Origin: Siphonodentalium dalli | Lineage: Eukaryota; Mollusca; Scaphopoda; Gadilida; Siphonodentaliidae | NCBI GenBank assembly: GCA_032622095.1 | Contig: CP136068.1 | Location: forward strand, 119,835,509 to 119,899,508 | Direction of reading: 5' to 3' | DNA: 64,000 nt | Shown: in pieces, positions 33,672 through 45,075 of the stretch | Layout of the letters: each line of letters starts with the position of its first letter | How positions within the stretch are numbered: the first letter of the stretch is position 1 | The notes under the pieces: generated by a model | Seen by the model: the letters and a program-made list of their open reading frames with translations, nothing else | The model's database searches: none | What the model was told of the DNA's origin: nothing | Program-made: the position numbers and the translations under genes

Positions 33672-34481
33672 ATGAGATTCTCGGTATTTCATAAAAGGAC
33701 TTTAGTCGGCATCACCTTTCTGTTTTTCACGGCTCTGATACTGAAAACATTAGTGTATGAAAGCGTTAAAAATGACGTCAGTCGATTTTCCGTCGACATG
33801 GATTATGAGATACGAGCGATTTTTATGAAAACAATGCATACATTCCACGACGTTATGGCGAAGAACAACATCAGTTACTTTCCAGTTTCTGGCACGTTGC
33901 TAGGCATGTACCGTCACCATGGTTTCATACCATGGGACGACGACATTGATTACATGGTCAATGCGACTGATAAAGCCAAGCTGACAAAGGCGTTAACCAG
34001 CCTCGGACCAGATTACAAGTTACTCATTCAAGAAACTGTGGAATGGAAATTTTACTACGCCTTCCGTGAGATGGATGATTATGAAACATTTTTGTGGCCT
34101 TATATAGATATATTCTTCTTCACGGAGAACCAGACTCATATAATGAACACCCATTGGTGGTTCCGCAGCAGCGAAACGTTCAACAAGAAAGTGGTGTTTC
34201 CTCTGAAGAAAAGACCATTTGAAGACATAATGATGGACAGTCCAAATGACATTCGCGGAGCTCTTTACCAATTCGGAGATCTAGAATATTGCCAGGCGCC
34301 GCATTTTAACCACAAATCTCAGTTTTTGACTGCTCTGTACAAATGGGCTTATGTTAAGTGTGATACGCTTTCGGACACTTTTTCGTTTGTGAGGAGAACG
34401 CAAGTTGCGACAGGGTGTAACGAGACTGTGCATTTCCGTGGTGTTGATCTGTCATGGTTTCTTTCGGACGATCCGTGTTGA
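33672..34481 (+). CDS. LicD/fukutin-family putative glycan phosphotransferase
   Basis: Complete single-exon gene, 269 aa. LicD-family proteins have a nucleotidyltransferase fold and transfer phospho-groups (phosphocholine, or ribitol phosphate in fukutin relatives) onto glycans, in animals in the Golgi. Residues 10-28 form a hydrophobic signal-anchor (GITFLFFTALIL), giving a type II membrane topology. The family signature is clear: SGTLLG at 73-78, then HHGFIPWDDDIDYMV at 82-96 holding the metal-binding Asp cluster, and YIDIFFF at 144-150. Potential N-glycosylation sites at N66, N97 and N153 suit a lumenal domain. The start is the first ATG, placed right before the anchor. No intron is needed. 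Whether it was retroposed or belongs to an expanded family cannot be told here. The substrate is unknown. Confidence 0.88.
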   Translation: MRFSVFHKRTLVGITFLFFTALILKTLVYESVKNDVSRFSVDMDYEIRAIFMKTMHTFHDVMAKNNISYFPVSGTLLGMYRHHGFIPWDDDIDYMVNATDKAKLTKALTSLGPDYKLLIQETVEWKFYYAFREMDDYETFLWPYIDIFFFTENQTHIMNTHWWFRSSETFNKKVVFPLKKRPFEDIMMDSPNDIRGALYQFGDLEYCQAPHFNHKSQFLTALYKWAYVKCDTLSDTFSFVRRTQVATGCNETVHFRGVDLSWFLSDDPC

Positions 34482-34493
34482 GGAATTAATTAT

Positions 34494-34570
34494 GTGATGT
34501 GGTTATACCTGCTTCAGCGATGCGGTTATACCCTGCAGTGATGCGGTTATATCCTGCAGTGATGCGGTGG
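34494..34570. repeat. 21-22-bp tandem repeat after the LicD stop
   Basis: About 3.5 copies of GATGCGGTTATACCCTGCAG, starting 12 bp after the stop codon and so probably within the 3' UTR. Confidence 0.85.
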
Positions 34571-34789
34571 GCATATCTTCGTATAGGTTTTGCAGTGTTG
34601 GATGCATCTATCCTGGAAAATTTAATATTCGAGAGAACCGTCTGAGCCTTAACACGAGCATATTATTTATTAGTACCCCTGGATACGTACAACGATGGAA
34701 TTTTTGTGTATTCTTCTATTTTTGCGTATTTAATTTATACATATATCAACCAAGAAATATAGAGCTACAAGGATAACTATATATTTACT
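34571..34789. other. LicD 3' flank
   Basis: No canonical AATAAA seen close to the gene. No other feature. Confidence 0.4.
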
Positions 34790-35193
34790 ACTATAGAATA
34801 TCTCGTACAAAGTGCAAGGCAGAGTTCAGTCCCTCGCCACGCTGGTTTGACCACTTCCATCACATATACATAATGTATTAAGAGTAATATTCTTTTTCAA
34901 AAAGTATGTTATTGATTATGATTCATTCTTATTTGATCCGACCAACTTCCAAATGAATATGAATAGTTCTGGGCCCTGTTTCATGAAAGCAACTTATGAC
35001 ATAGTTGGGACTTAAGATGGTCATAAGTTCAAACTTCAGTCATAAGTGCGTTTCACGAACAAGGTCTTAACTTAAGATGGTCTTAACTTTGGTCTTAACT
35101 TTAAGACTAGTGTGAGGTGTCTTAAGATAATCTTAAAGTTAAGACCTACGTGATAAGTGGCATATCGATCACAAATATGGTGGCCTATGTTAG

Positions 35194-35331
35194 TGTGCAA
35201 TTACGGAGAGATCTACGACGACAAAGGCTATTTATAGGGACAGAAGCAATCCACTGGGTTACATGGACGATGAAGAGATTAGAGCAAAATATCGCTTCAC
35301 CAGACCGATGATTACGGAATCAGGGAGCTAA
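35194..35331 (+). pseudogene. Harbinger transposase N-terminal remnant
   Basis: The frame between TAG 35191 and TAA 35329 reads AIYRDRSNPLGYMDDEEI followed by RAKYRFTRPMI. The pattern R-x-x-N-P-L-x-x-(4)-E-E-I-x-x-x-Y-R-F-x-R-x-x-I is typical of the N-terminal region of Harbinger/HARBI1-like transposases. The catalytic DDE core is absent, apparently deleted right after this segment, so it cannot be active. Confidence 0.7.
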
Positions 35332-35904
35332 ATGTGTTCTAGAGTCGGGGAACGAGTACACCGTGGAATGCTAAAGGTGAAGGTAACTGAAGAATGACCT
35401 TCACCTGATACATGCGACACGTTATTAAAGGATGACATCGCCTTTATTTGATTTGTACATCATATCTAAATAATTTAAACTGGTGAATGAATGGGGGAAT
35501 GGATTTTTGTGAGCGGGAAATTTATTTAACTAGCTGCTGTAGTTCTGGATTTGTCCAGATCAAATTTGGCTGTGGGATAGCCCTGTCGTACACTTGGGGA
35601 TTTATTTTAAAAGGTAAACACATGACCTATGATTTTTCTACCATTTTCGTGATCAACTGGTGTCAATCTAGCCGGGTAAACATCACTGATATGGCCTGCA
35701 GGCTTCAATTCAATGAATTTGGCCGAAACGTTAACACTGTCGCCTATGGGAAACCATTTAGTTCCGTGATTTCTTTATGGAATTGTGCGATATGGTGCGT
35801 GGTGGAGTCCAACATTCGACGAGAAGATCACATTCGCTTTCTGTGTCTTTCTGGATCTTTTTATTCTTTGTTTAGTTGGGATGGGGGTGGTGGGAGGGGG
35901 GGGG

Positions 35905-36420
35905 GGTCACACACTCATGCTGTCAAATTGACCGAAAAAGACATGTTTTTTTTCGAATAAGGAATAAAATGATCCAAACCAGATTTTCACTCCCTTGGGA
36001 TGGTACCCCGGTGGGAGGTTTGATGCGTTTCTAGTGAGTATTTAGGGCGGGACACACACTCCTGCCATCAAATTGACCGAAATTCTTACCGTTTCCGAAA
36101 ATGGTCCATACCACATTTTCACCCCCACGGGTGATAGGTGGGCGGGGTCGGAGTGTTTCTGTGGGGTATTTGGGGCGGGCCACCTACCCATGCCTTCAAA
36201 TCGGTCGAAATAATTTCCGTTCTCGAAAATGGTCCATACCCCATTTTCACCCCCTCGGGTGGTACCCCCCGGGGGTGATGGGTGGGGGTCGGGATGTTTC
36301 TAGGGGATATTTGGGGCGGGCCACCCACCCATGCCGTCAACTCGTTCGAAATCCTTACCGTTTTCGAAAAATGATCCATACCCCATGTACACCCCTCGGG
36401 TGGTACCCCCACCGGAGTAA
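35905..36420. repeat. G/C-rich minisatellite, about 125-bp unit, 4 copies
   Basis: Recurrent blocks: TCCATACCCCATTTTCACCC, GGTGGTACCCC, TATTTGGGGCGGGCCACC and CCATGCCNTCAAATCG. Copies diverge by several percent. Lies inside the Harbinger element. The 157-codon frame ending at 35960 and other local frames are repeat- or chance-derived. Confidence 0.88.
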
Positions 36421-37738
36421 TCTGTAAAAACAGATTACCAATCTGTTGAAATATACAATGGTGTGGCGGTTCTACGCTGCCGTAAATTTGTAACTGTGCT
36501 TTTGAATTTATAAAACAAAACATCTTTATTTGCATGGACAGCTTCTGTTACTGCCTCCAGTTATTGATTGGAAAACTTAGGATTTCTTTTCGTTGCTGAC
36601 ATTTCGGAAGCAATGCGTCTAGTGACAATGTTATCCTATTCGAAATTGTTGGAACATTATCACGTGGTGGTTTTTTGGACATTAAATGCCCATGCCCATG
36701 TCGTGATTTTCAAGGCTGTCAAAATTTTTGTCATGTTTTTTGTTCAGGGGTGGGATGACCATTGTGCAGCATATTGTATATATGATATATACTCACCCGT
36801 AACGATGACACCCCTTAATGCGAGTGTGCTAATGAAAACGTAGTTATAATATATATCCATGGTTTGACAACAGATAGATATACATCTGCATAAAAATAAT
36901 AAAAAAGTTACTCTAACAAATATTTTTCATTTCCCTTTGAATCGAAAAATGACCTATGTGTGTCCTGATGACATCGCCGATTTATTTTGATTATTGCTAC
37001 ACGTAGAGAGCGATGGTCGATAATACACGTGTTATGTCGGCTCACATAAAACAAATCGCCGCCTGATCATTGCTCTCAGTGGATTAACTCTGCGTAAATG
37101 CATGGTCGAAGTCATGCATCGATCCATTTCTGACACCGCCACTCACCAGTAAACGCAAAGCTCGTCATTTTAAGAGCCTGTGATGTACTCATTTTCGAAT
37201 TTACATCGTGAACCCATGCAAGTCTAAGATCCATATGCGAATATAAAGCCACTGACTATAGACACTAAGATATGTGTGCTGATTTGCCCACCACCACCCC
37301 TATCCAGCATCCCTGTCACAGAATAATGTCAACTCGGACTCGGCTCTTTCTCGATAACCTCTCAATGCCGTACATACAGATTGCACAAGCCCACATTTTT
37401 TTGTTCCGGACTGTAGAAAATAGTCGATAACCAGTCTAAATGAGCGGGAACTTAACTTACTACTTAAGTAGGACTTAATCTTGTTTTGGGAAACGCGTTC
37501 TTGAAACGGAAAAGTTACATGATAAGATCAACCTTATATCTTAGATTAAGTCCATCCTAAGATAATCTTATGACCTTGCTTCATGAAACAGGGTCCTGTT
37601 TCTCAGAACAATGCACAATGAATTGTGTCCGACCAACACATTTAGATTTCCGTATATATTGTATACGTTATGTCAGTGGTCAGACCAGGGTAACGAGGGA
37701 ACTGAACTCTTGTCTTGCAGTTTGTATCTAGTATGTTG

Positions 37739-38020
37739 ACGTTTCCAAGTTATATAACTGTGTAAACCTACATGTACGAATCATACACATTTCGATGTAG
37801 TCATTGACACCATTGCAGTCTATATAAACGTGAGCATCAAGGAATTGGATTATATATCCCCACTTGCAAAGACTATAACTCACTATTAGATGCACGTACG
37901 TTTAGTCGCCCCCCCCCCCCCTCTGAAATAATATACGTTTACCCCCCCCCCCCCCGAAAAAATGAAACAAACACAGCAACAATCAAAATATATATAATCA
38001 AAATATTTCAGAAATTATAA

Positions 38021-38078
<58 letters not shown>

Positions 38079-38581
38079 GGCCCTCGAATATAGGTACATA
38101 TTATTGCGGAACATATTTTAAGATCACAATAATTAGAACAGTATATGTCACTGAACATCCTTAACATTTCATTGTCTTCGGGTACCAAAAGCTTCTTTTA
38201 AAATTGATTTTGTCATAGGTACATGCATATTATATATCCAAGATAACATATATGCAGTTATGAAAGGGAAATAAACTCCAATATGACTTTTTTTTATCTG
38301 GACTCCGTGACGTCACGAAGTAACTCAATTGCCAAATGAATCGGTGAAATTGTGATGGGCGCGCATTTAGCAAACGTTTCACTTCCGCATTGAGTTTTGT
38401 TTTCACTTCCGTGTTTACTGTTCCAAAGCATGCTTTCTGATGATCAAATACAGGCTTTTATAGAGAATCAAATGCCGACAAATACCAAACAAAAACCCAC
38501 AAAAGTTTTATTCCAAAAATTTGGATAAACATACAGACGGATAACAAAAATGTCATTATACAATGTTGTGCATAGAATGTC
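37739..38581. repeat. Poly-C runs and (TA)n in unassigned sequence
   Basis: C-runs near 37910-37921 and 37943-37955, and a perfect (TA)n tract at about 38023-38074. Nothing coding. Confidence 0.85.
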
Positions 38582-38687
38582 TTTTTCTTGTACTCGTCCA
38601 GGTTGTGGTGAAAGTCATATTGGACTCGACACTGCGTGTCTTGTCCAATATGACTATTCACCACAACCTGGACTGGTACAAGAAAAC
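38582..38687. repeat. 106-bp hairpin
   Basis: TTTTCTTGTACTCGTCCAGG at the left is inverted at the right end (CCTGGACTGGTACAAGAAAA). Arms of about 43 bp include GTTGTGGTGAA and GTCATATTGGAC, around a loop of about 17 nt. Likely a small MITE or a structured element. Confidence 0.8.
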
Positions 38688-38865
38688 ACAAACTGTACAC
38701 ACCATTGTATAATATCTTAATATTATAGTACAACTTGTTTATTTGAGCGATTAGTTTGCAGATCCCACCCATCACCTTCGCCTTTTGGGTTGTTAAATAG
38801 TTCTTGGGGTGAGTGAGGTAATATTTTGCTCTAAGTGTTCGCCTTAAATCGACCAAGGCACCGCA

Positions 38866-39266
38866 TTAACCCTTTACCCAACAGAAGGGCCCTATGCCAA
38901 TGCATTCTCTTATATATGCGAGTCGACCATAGGTCGCCTCGCATATATAAGAGAATGCATTGGCTTAACACATTAAAAATTCTAAAATTGTTAAAGAATG
39001 TAAGAAAAAATGGTAAAAAGTGTTAAAAAAAGATTTTTTTTTAGGCCAATGCATTCTCTTATATATGCGAGGCGACCTATGGTCGACTCGCATATATAAG
39101 AGAATGCATTGGCACAGGGTATAACTGTAACTATCACAATGTGGTCAAGGAGCCGGTTCCAATGATATCCATATTTGTATGGTTCTATTGAGACAGACCG
39201 AAGATATTTTAGGCTGTTGAAGCTTTATTTGGCCGGTTTTGGCCGGTTTGTTGGGTAAAGGGTTAA
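38866..39266 (+). repeat. Family C TTAA MITE
   Basis: TTAACCCTTTACCCAACA at the left and its inverse at the right, with TTAA on each side. Contains two copies of the shared hairpin (about 38896-38966 and 39041-39112). In the first the loop side reads GCGAGTCGACCATAGG, in the second GCGAGGCGACCTATGG. Confidence 0.9.
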
Positions 39267-39810
39267 AGAATTAAGGGTGTGTAATTCATCACCTGGAGCG
39301 TCCTTGTCGCATGATTTGCAATTTTTATCATCATCAGGTAAATCTATTCAGTCTCCTGTTTCTATTGGTTACCGATGGTTTCTATTGGTTACCGATGATT
39401 TCGAGAACGAAATTTAAAAAAGTAATAGAATCGTTCGTTTGCAATTTCGAGAAGTATACATCTTCTCGGTAGATTGTTTTGATGCATTGATATGTAATAT
39501 ACTTATTTGATTAATACAATGTTTGCCACCAGTTTTGAATATACAGATATTGAATTTTAAGTTGCTCTTTTGTATCCTCGCGGAATAGTTTCAGGCGGTC
39601 ATAAGAGTGTGTAGCCCATATGTGCCTTTGAGAACAAGTTCATTAAATAAAGAGTAAATATAATTGATCCAGTTAGATTTTATTATTAACATAAATTATC
39701 TGCCCCTTTTGTTGTATCGACTACAAATCGTCCAGTATAGAGTATATGCGATCTTATTTCGACTTCCGCTCACTGATAATTTAACAACTGCATTAGTGTT
39801 GTTTTCCTCG
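39267..39810. other. Unassigned sequence
   Basis: Includes a short direct repeat (TTTCTATTGGTTACCGATG twice near 39359-39400). No gene. Confidence 0.5.
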
Positions 39811-40027
39811 TACAGTAATGCCCTAAATAATCGACTCCTTAACCACAGCAGAATTATTGGTAATTTTTCAGGATTTAGTCGGAAATATGGCTTGTTGCCA
39901 TTAATCGGAAAGCTCTCATTGAGAGCTTTCCGATGAATGACAACAAGCCATATTTACGACTAAATCCTGAAAAATTAGCCATAATTCTGCTGTGGTTAAG
40001 GAGTCGATTATTTAGGGCATTACTGTA
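39811..40027. mobile_element. 217-bp palindromic TA-flanked MITE, copy 3
   Basis: Ends TACAGTAATGCCCTAAATAA and its inverse. Centre is AGCTCTCATTGAGAGCT. Same length as the other three copies. Outer arms share GACTCCTTAACCAC with copy 4 but differ from copies 1-2 (GACCACTTAACCAC). Confidence 0.92.
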
Positions 40028-40437
40028 ATTCTAGTATGAAATGAATGGATAAAATTCAGTCCCAAACAAGATGGTCAGTTTATCAGAGAAGCTCATTCGA
40101 ATATTTTTCTAGTCTCATAAATATTCAAAAATGTCCGCTCTAATTATTTTCTGCTACAGTGCACTTGCATATGTTGGTTTTATGGTGTCAAATATCGGAC
40201 AGGGAACTTTAATGATACACTAATGTACATTATAGCATTAGTATAGCCTTCGGCAGAAACGTTAATTCTTTGTGTTGTGCAGTAAACCGAGGACATGGTC
40301 TATTAAGTATTCAATGCGTGGATCGACAATTAAGTTGCTATATATTTGAAGTTCAACAATAAATTAGCAATACAATCCATCCTCTATATATAGAATTGGT
40401 TCACGTTCACGGAAGCGTTACGCACAATTAAAGGTAC

Positions 40438-40899
40438 TCAATCCGATCAGACGGTCCCATATCATCAAGTTACAACAACAACAACATTTCTACAAAATAC
40501 GCTTTAGTTATCAGAATCGATTAATTACAACAAAATAATGCTAACCACGTGACTGTCAATTATGGTATAAAATTTCCCAAAACGTGTTATTTATCAACAT
40601 GTTGTTCAACGAAATATGGCCGCATTATCACTTGAGTATTATCACGAAATTTGTCCGTATTACCATTTGATTTTAAAGTAATTCCACCTTCATCCGCGAT
40701 TCTTTTCGAGATAGTCGGTTTGACGATTTTTTTCTGGGACACAAATAAGTACACATTTCGAGAAATAAAAAAAATTCAAAAATCGATATCTGATCACTCT
40801 GAGCTTTGATGGGTGGGTTCCTCAACTCGAATCAAATATTTCCCCCCGAAGCCAAAGAAATAGTAATTTGGAGCGTCTGATCTGATTGAGTAGATTTAA
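40438..40899 (+). repeat. Family B TTAA MITE, diverged copy
   Basis: TTAA plus AGGTACTCAATCCGATCAGA at the left, and a decayed right end with TTAA 40896-40899. Retains CTCAACTCGAATCAAATA and GAAGCCAAAGAAATAGTAAT. Its interior matches the 26242 fragment, marking a subfamily. Confidence 0.78.
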
Positions 40900-40994
40900 T
40901 ATCGCGACCGTCTCAATCAATGATTTGCATCTTTAATAACTTTCGCATAATGAACTACGACAAATATAAGAATTACGAATAGCATATACTAATA

Positions 40995-41211
40995 TACAGT
41001 AATGCCCTAAGTAATCGACTCCTTAACCACGGCAGAATTATGAGTAACTTTTTAGGATTTTGTCGGAAATATGGCTTGTTGTCATTCATCGGAAAGCTCT
41101 CCCCGAGAGCTTTCCGATGAATGGCAACAAGCCATATTTCCGACTAAATCCTAACAAGTTACCCATAATTATGCTGTGGTTAAGGAGTCGATTAATTAGA
41201 GCATTACTGTA
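40995..41211. mobile_element. 217-bp palindromic TA-flanked MITE, copy 4
   Basis: Ends TACAGTAATGCCCTAAGTAA and its near inverse. Centre is AGCTCTCCCCGAGAGCT. A few arm mismatches. Confidence 0.9.
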
Positions 41212-42369
41212 ATTCGCATAAGGTGATGAAATTGTGTTAGCTGTGATTAGTTTGTACTGAATCGTGTTCTTGTGGACTTAAAACACGTCTCATTTCTTCT
41301 ACCTCGAATTTTTATTTCTCCGAATGGGCTAGATGATGCCCAGTCGACGTAAACATCTCCGTAATAATTATAATATGAATTTATATGATATACTGAGTCG
41401 AAATTTATGTCGACTGGATGATGCCATGAATCTCTACACTGGCTAACGCCCGTTGGGATCATATTCCACCAGTACAAAACCTGGGAACTTTTTGAAGTTT
41501 TGACAAGGAACCTTATAAAGTCGAAAAATATTAACGCGGGGAATATATCTCTTAGTTATTATTTGTTCATTAATAATGTACTTCACTGTAGGTGATCGAG
41601 GGTGCAACTCAAAATTTCTCGATTTAAGTGACTTTGTGAGCGATATTTCTTTGCGTTGCTTGCAATTATGGGATTTCTCATGGGTAATTAATTCAACATT
41701 TATTGCGATATCGGCTCACAAAAGTTACAGATAAGCATGCAATTATGAGTTGGGACCTTCATACACAGCGAAGTACACTATTAAGGAACAGATAATCACT
41801 AAGAAATATATTACTCGCGTAATATTTTCGACTTTATATATCATGGCATGATCTGCGATGGGCATTTTATACTATGATTTATTCGACTTGTGCTTTATAC
41901 CATTCGTTATACATTCGTAATCTAGAATGGTCATGTCTCCCAATGTATGCACAACGAACTACCACGGGGACCTCTATTCGAGAAACAGTTCACTTCCAAC
42001 ACCTGCCCACAATAACAAACATCTACATAGTGATGTATCAATTGGAACATAAATAAAACATTGTTCATTGCATGGACAATGCATGGGTTTCATGTGGCGA
42101 AATTCCATTCACTGTATTGTTTATCTCGTCGTGAGAACGTGATATACATACTGCAGATTGATTGCTTTATTGACTTGGGGTTTAATGTCGCTTTCAGCAA
42201 CTAAGGTCATATCACGACATTGACAGTTTTAGTGGTCGAGGAAATCCGCACACTTACGGCTAATCTAACAGTGATTTCAATGGCTGATAAACTCGTCGAC
42301 ATGTGCGGCAAACCGCCGGCCATCGGCGAGTAACTGGCAACTCCGTCAGATACGATTTCGAGTTACAAA
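41212..42369. repeat. Dispersed repeat (41866-42045) in unassigned sequence
   Basis: 41866-42045 is the partner of 845-1020, same orientation, moderately diverged. The rest of the interval shows nothing I can name. Confidence 0.6.
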
Positions 42370-42462
42370 AATGGAGACATGTGGATTTGAACCCTCATTG
42401 TCAGCGCTGGAGGGCGAGACGGCTTGGAGTTGTACCCCTAACCGACTGAGCCACCGATGCCC
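42370..42462 (-). ncRNA. tRNA-like / tRNA-derived SINE head
   Basis: On the minus strand, TGGCTCAGTCGG (42442-42453) fits a Pol III A box and GGTTCAAATCC (42383-42393) fits a B box, about 70 nt overall as in a tRNA. A full cloverleaf and a matching acceptor stem are not evident, so a tRNA-derived SINE or pseudo-tRNA is more likely than a working tRNA gene. No obvious SINE tail identified. Confidence 0.5.
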
Positions 42463-42949
42463 CTTACATTGTGAAGAAAAAGTATTGCAATTCAATAATT
42501 TAAATAGGGTACGTATATACATTTGGGAATATAAATATTTGATCACATAGAACATGTATATATTATGGTTATGAGTATGTAAACGTTAGTTGTTAAAAAA
42601 TTTGCAGAATGAGATCACCCGAGAGTGAATTTAGTTAGGCTACCCCGCACAACTTCACCCTATGTGGACCTCGGTCTGCTTACAGGCCTCGTCTCCTGGG
42701 AAGTATATATAATCTCAAATTAATATTGTTTTAGTTATTTTTTCCATACAACGAATGTTCTCTATAAAGCGCGTTCTACACCGGCTTATTCAAACTAAAT
42801 TTGACTATGGGGGTGACCAACTGTATTCGTTATACGTTGCCCTTTAGTACCTAATACGATACAGTCTCGTGTACTTCAATGTGCCCTTTCGAATCCGGAT
42901 TTGCCATGCAAATACACATCTAAGTAGACATTTCATTAACAAAATAATG

Positions 42950-44070
42950 CTACATCACCATCTTTGCCCCCACCAATTAACATCATGATAAGATGGCATA
43001 AGTGTGACCAACGCTTGTCCTCTGTATAAAATAGGTTGTGTCATACACACACACACCATGATTTATAAAAATTAAAGGCCCATTTAAGTTTCGAGTCACC
43101 TATTCTACATAACCATTTGTAACATCTGTGTCTCAGAATGTGTCCATAGAGTAACAGAAAATAGCTGAAATCACAGAAACATTTCCCCCGTTTCGTTCCC
43201 CGAATGCAACACAATTCAAACTAATATATAGGGTTATTCCCCTTCCACTGAAAATAATAGATTACGCAGTATATGCCCAGATGAAACTTAAGCACAGAAA
43301 ACACGTCGGTACCGCATACAAATTCAACATGTCCACAGGTTATACACTGAATAACTTGATAATAAAAAGTTTTGGAGCTTCCTCTTTCAAATGGTATATA
43401 CTATGGCATCTATTTTATATAATGTGATCTGGGGGTTAGAAAGTTAAAGGCCCACTTAATTTTCGAGTCACCGAATAATGTTTATACTGCCTTGATATAC
43501 GGTTTTAATAACAATCTGTGCCATAAAATATGATTAAAATATACTACAATTCATCACCATTTGGAACGTTTGTTTTTCAGAAGGTGCCCATGGAGTAATA
43601 GCTTAAATAATAAAATAATTTTCCCCGTTATGGCTCTCAGAACGCAACAGAATTCAACTATACTTTTATTTTCAATGGGGAATAACTGTAATTAGAGATA
43701 TAGAGAGTTATTCCCATTCGATTGAAAATAATATACTTTGTGCAGAAACATGAGCATAGAACTGACGTGGTATCTCAACAAAAACAACATGTTTACGGTT
43801 TATTACATCGAATAAGTTGAGAATACAATGTTTTTGAGCTTCCTCTTTCAAATGGTATATAATAGTATGGCATTATTATATATAATGTGATCTGGGTATT
43901 CGAAAATTAAGTGGGCCTTTAAGTGGTCCTTTAACATCGCCATAATTTTCCCACCGATTAACATTATGCTGAGATGGCATAAGTGAGACCATCACTTGTC
44001 CTATATTACCATTGTCTGTATACAATTGTTTGTGTTATATACATGTATTCACCATGTTTTATAAAACAAA
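42950..44070 (+). repeat. Two abutting family A MITEs inside a duplicated flank
   Basis: Family A copies at 43072-43447 and 43444-43922 meet at one TTAA (43444-43447). The first lacks its terminal GTGGGCC block. The sequences outside, about 42950-43071 and about 43933-44070, are diverged direct copies of each other (CACCATCTTTGCCC/ATCGCCATAATTTTCCC, then GAGATGGCATAAGTG and CACCATG-TTTATAAAA), so a larger unit was probably duplicated. Confidence 0.78.
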
Positions 44071-45075
44071 TTAGACAACTTCGCTAAATCATCAGGACCC
44101 ACATATTAATTAGCAGGACCATTTGATTGGGGGTGTTTCCGCCCTCGGATGATTAAAGACATATTATGTACTTGTTCGAGTGCGTAAAACTGATCAGTTA
44201 GTACCCAGGCGCTATGCCAACTGGAGAAATGTACCATTCTACTAACATCGCCGAAAATCTTAAGTAAATCGACCGTGTATACCACTCCATAGAAAACACC
44301 GTCTTAACTACGCTCAAATGTAAATATTTACTCCTCGATTCGGGACGCATCTATCGGCGATAAACTAACGAAAACTATTTCGCCACCGAGAGTCACTGCA
44401 TTTAATTAATATATAAGAATGACGGTGTGTGTTGTCAATTTGGATATAATATTTGTAAAAATTACTACTTTGAACAAGAATATTCTCCATTTATATTTGA
44501 CCATCCTACCGGAGGTTTTCACATCACTTTAAGCAATTCCTCTGACCAAACAAACAGTGACCCTGATTACCAAGTACACGTGGTACCGTATCTGATGATG
44601 AAAAGGGAATATATATACGCGCGCGCCAGTACCAGTAATCGTACGAGCCTCCATAACTCTGACATATCTATTCGTCAGAACCAGTAATCGTATGAATGAA
44701 CAATCATACTGAGTCCGTGCCGCCATAACTCTGACATAAATATGCATACATATTACATACACACCCCAGAATGGTTCAGTCTTCGTGTGTGTATATTAGG
44801 TTATTGTTCAGATAACATGCAAATTTCACAAACGCATGCTTCGGCTGTTGGTCATGTTGCCATGGAGTCATCGGCTAAACGTTCAACATGAATGACAAGC
44901 AAAACGTACTCATCAACGAGCGAATGCCTACAATTACAATCGTCCGATTGCTACAATTATTGACTTGAACGGAAACCCATTAAGGTGGCGGCGATGTGGC
45001 CAACTCCACTGCTGATATAAATCCTATAAACTATGGAGGGACATCAGGGTCACAATTCCAAATGCTATAACTTAA
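44071..45075. repeat. Unassigned sequence with two small repeats
   Basis: 44152-44205 matches 11049-11100. About 44633-44675 and 44683-44745 are direct copies (CCAGTAATCGTA, CCATAACTCTGACATA). No gene. Confidence 0.5.

Larger units (their letters stand above)
34971..37596. mobile_element. PIF/Harbinger-type element, degraded
   Basis: Termini are GGGCCCTGTTTCATGAAAG on the left and the inverse of GGACCCTGTTTCATGAAG on the right. They are followed inward by roughly 150-190-bp arms rich in CTTAAGATNATCTTA. A transposase fragment lies at 35194-35331, supporting the assignment. The 3-bp target duplication is not clear. The interior holds a G-rich minisatellite. Confidence 0.72.
34790..37738. mobile_element. 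Outer inverted-repeat element split by a Harbinger insertion
   Basis: About 34802-34970 and about 37597-37738 are inverted relatives. AGAGTTCAGTCCCTCG and TGGTTTGACCAC on the left match inverted AGTTCAGTTCCCTCG and TGGTCTGACCAC on the right. They embrace the 2.6-kb element at 34971-37596, so the outer unit looks like an older foldback element opened near its middle. Confidence 0.65.

Noticed and set aside
34567-34776. Second small gene after LicD
   Set aside because: 69 codons, no domain, overlaps the 21-bp repeat and AT-rich flank.
35487-35960. 157-codon ORF as a gene or intact Harbinger product
   Set aside because: No transposase motif. It overlaps the minisatellite and ends in a Gly-run from poly-G. 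The only transposase-like segment is 35194-35331.
34971-37596. LTR retrotransposon or endogenous viral element
   Set aside because: Termini are inverted, not direct, and no gag, protease, integrase or envelope motif was seen here or elsewhere in the window.
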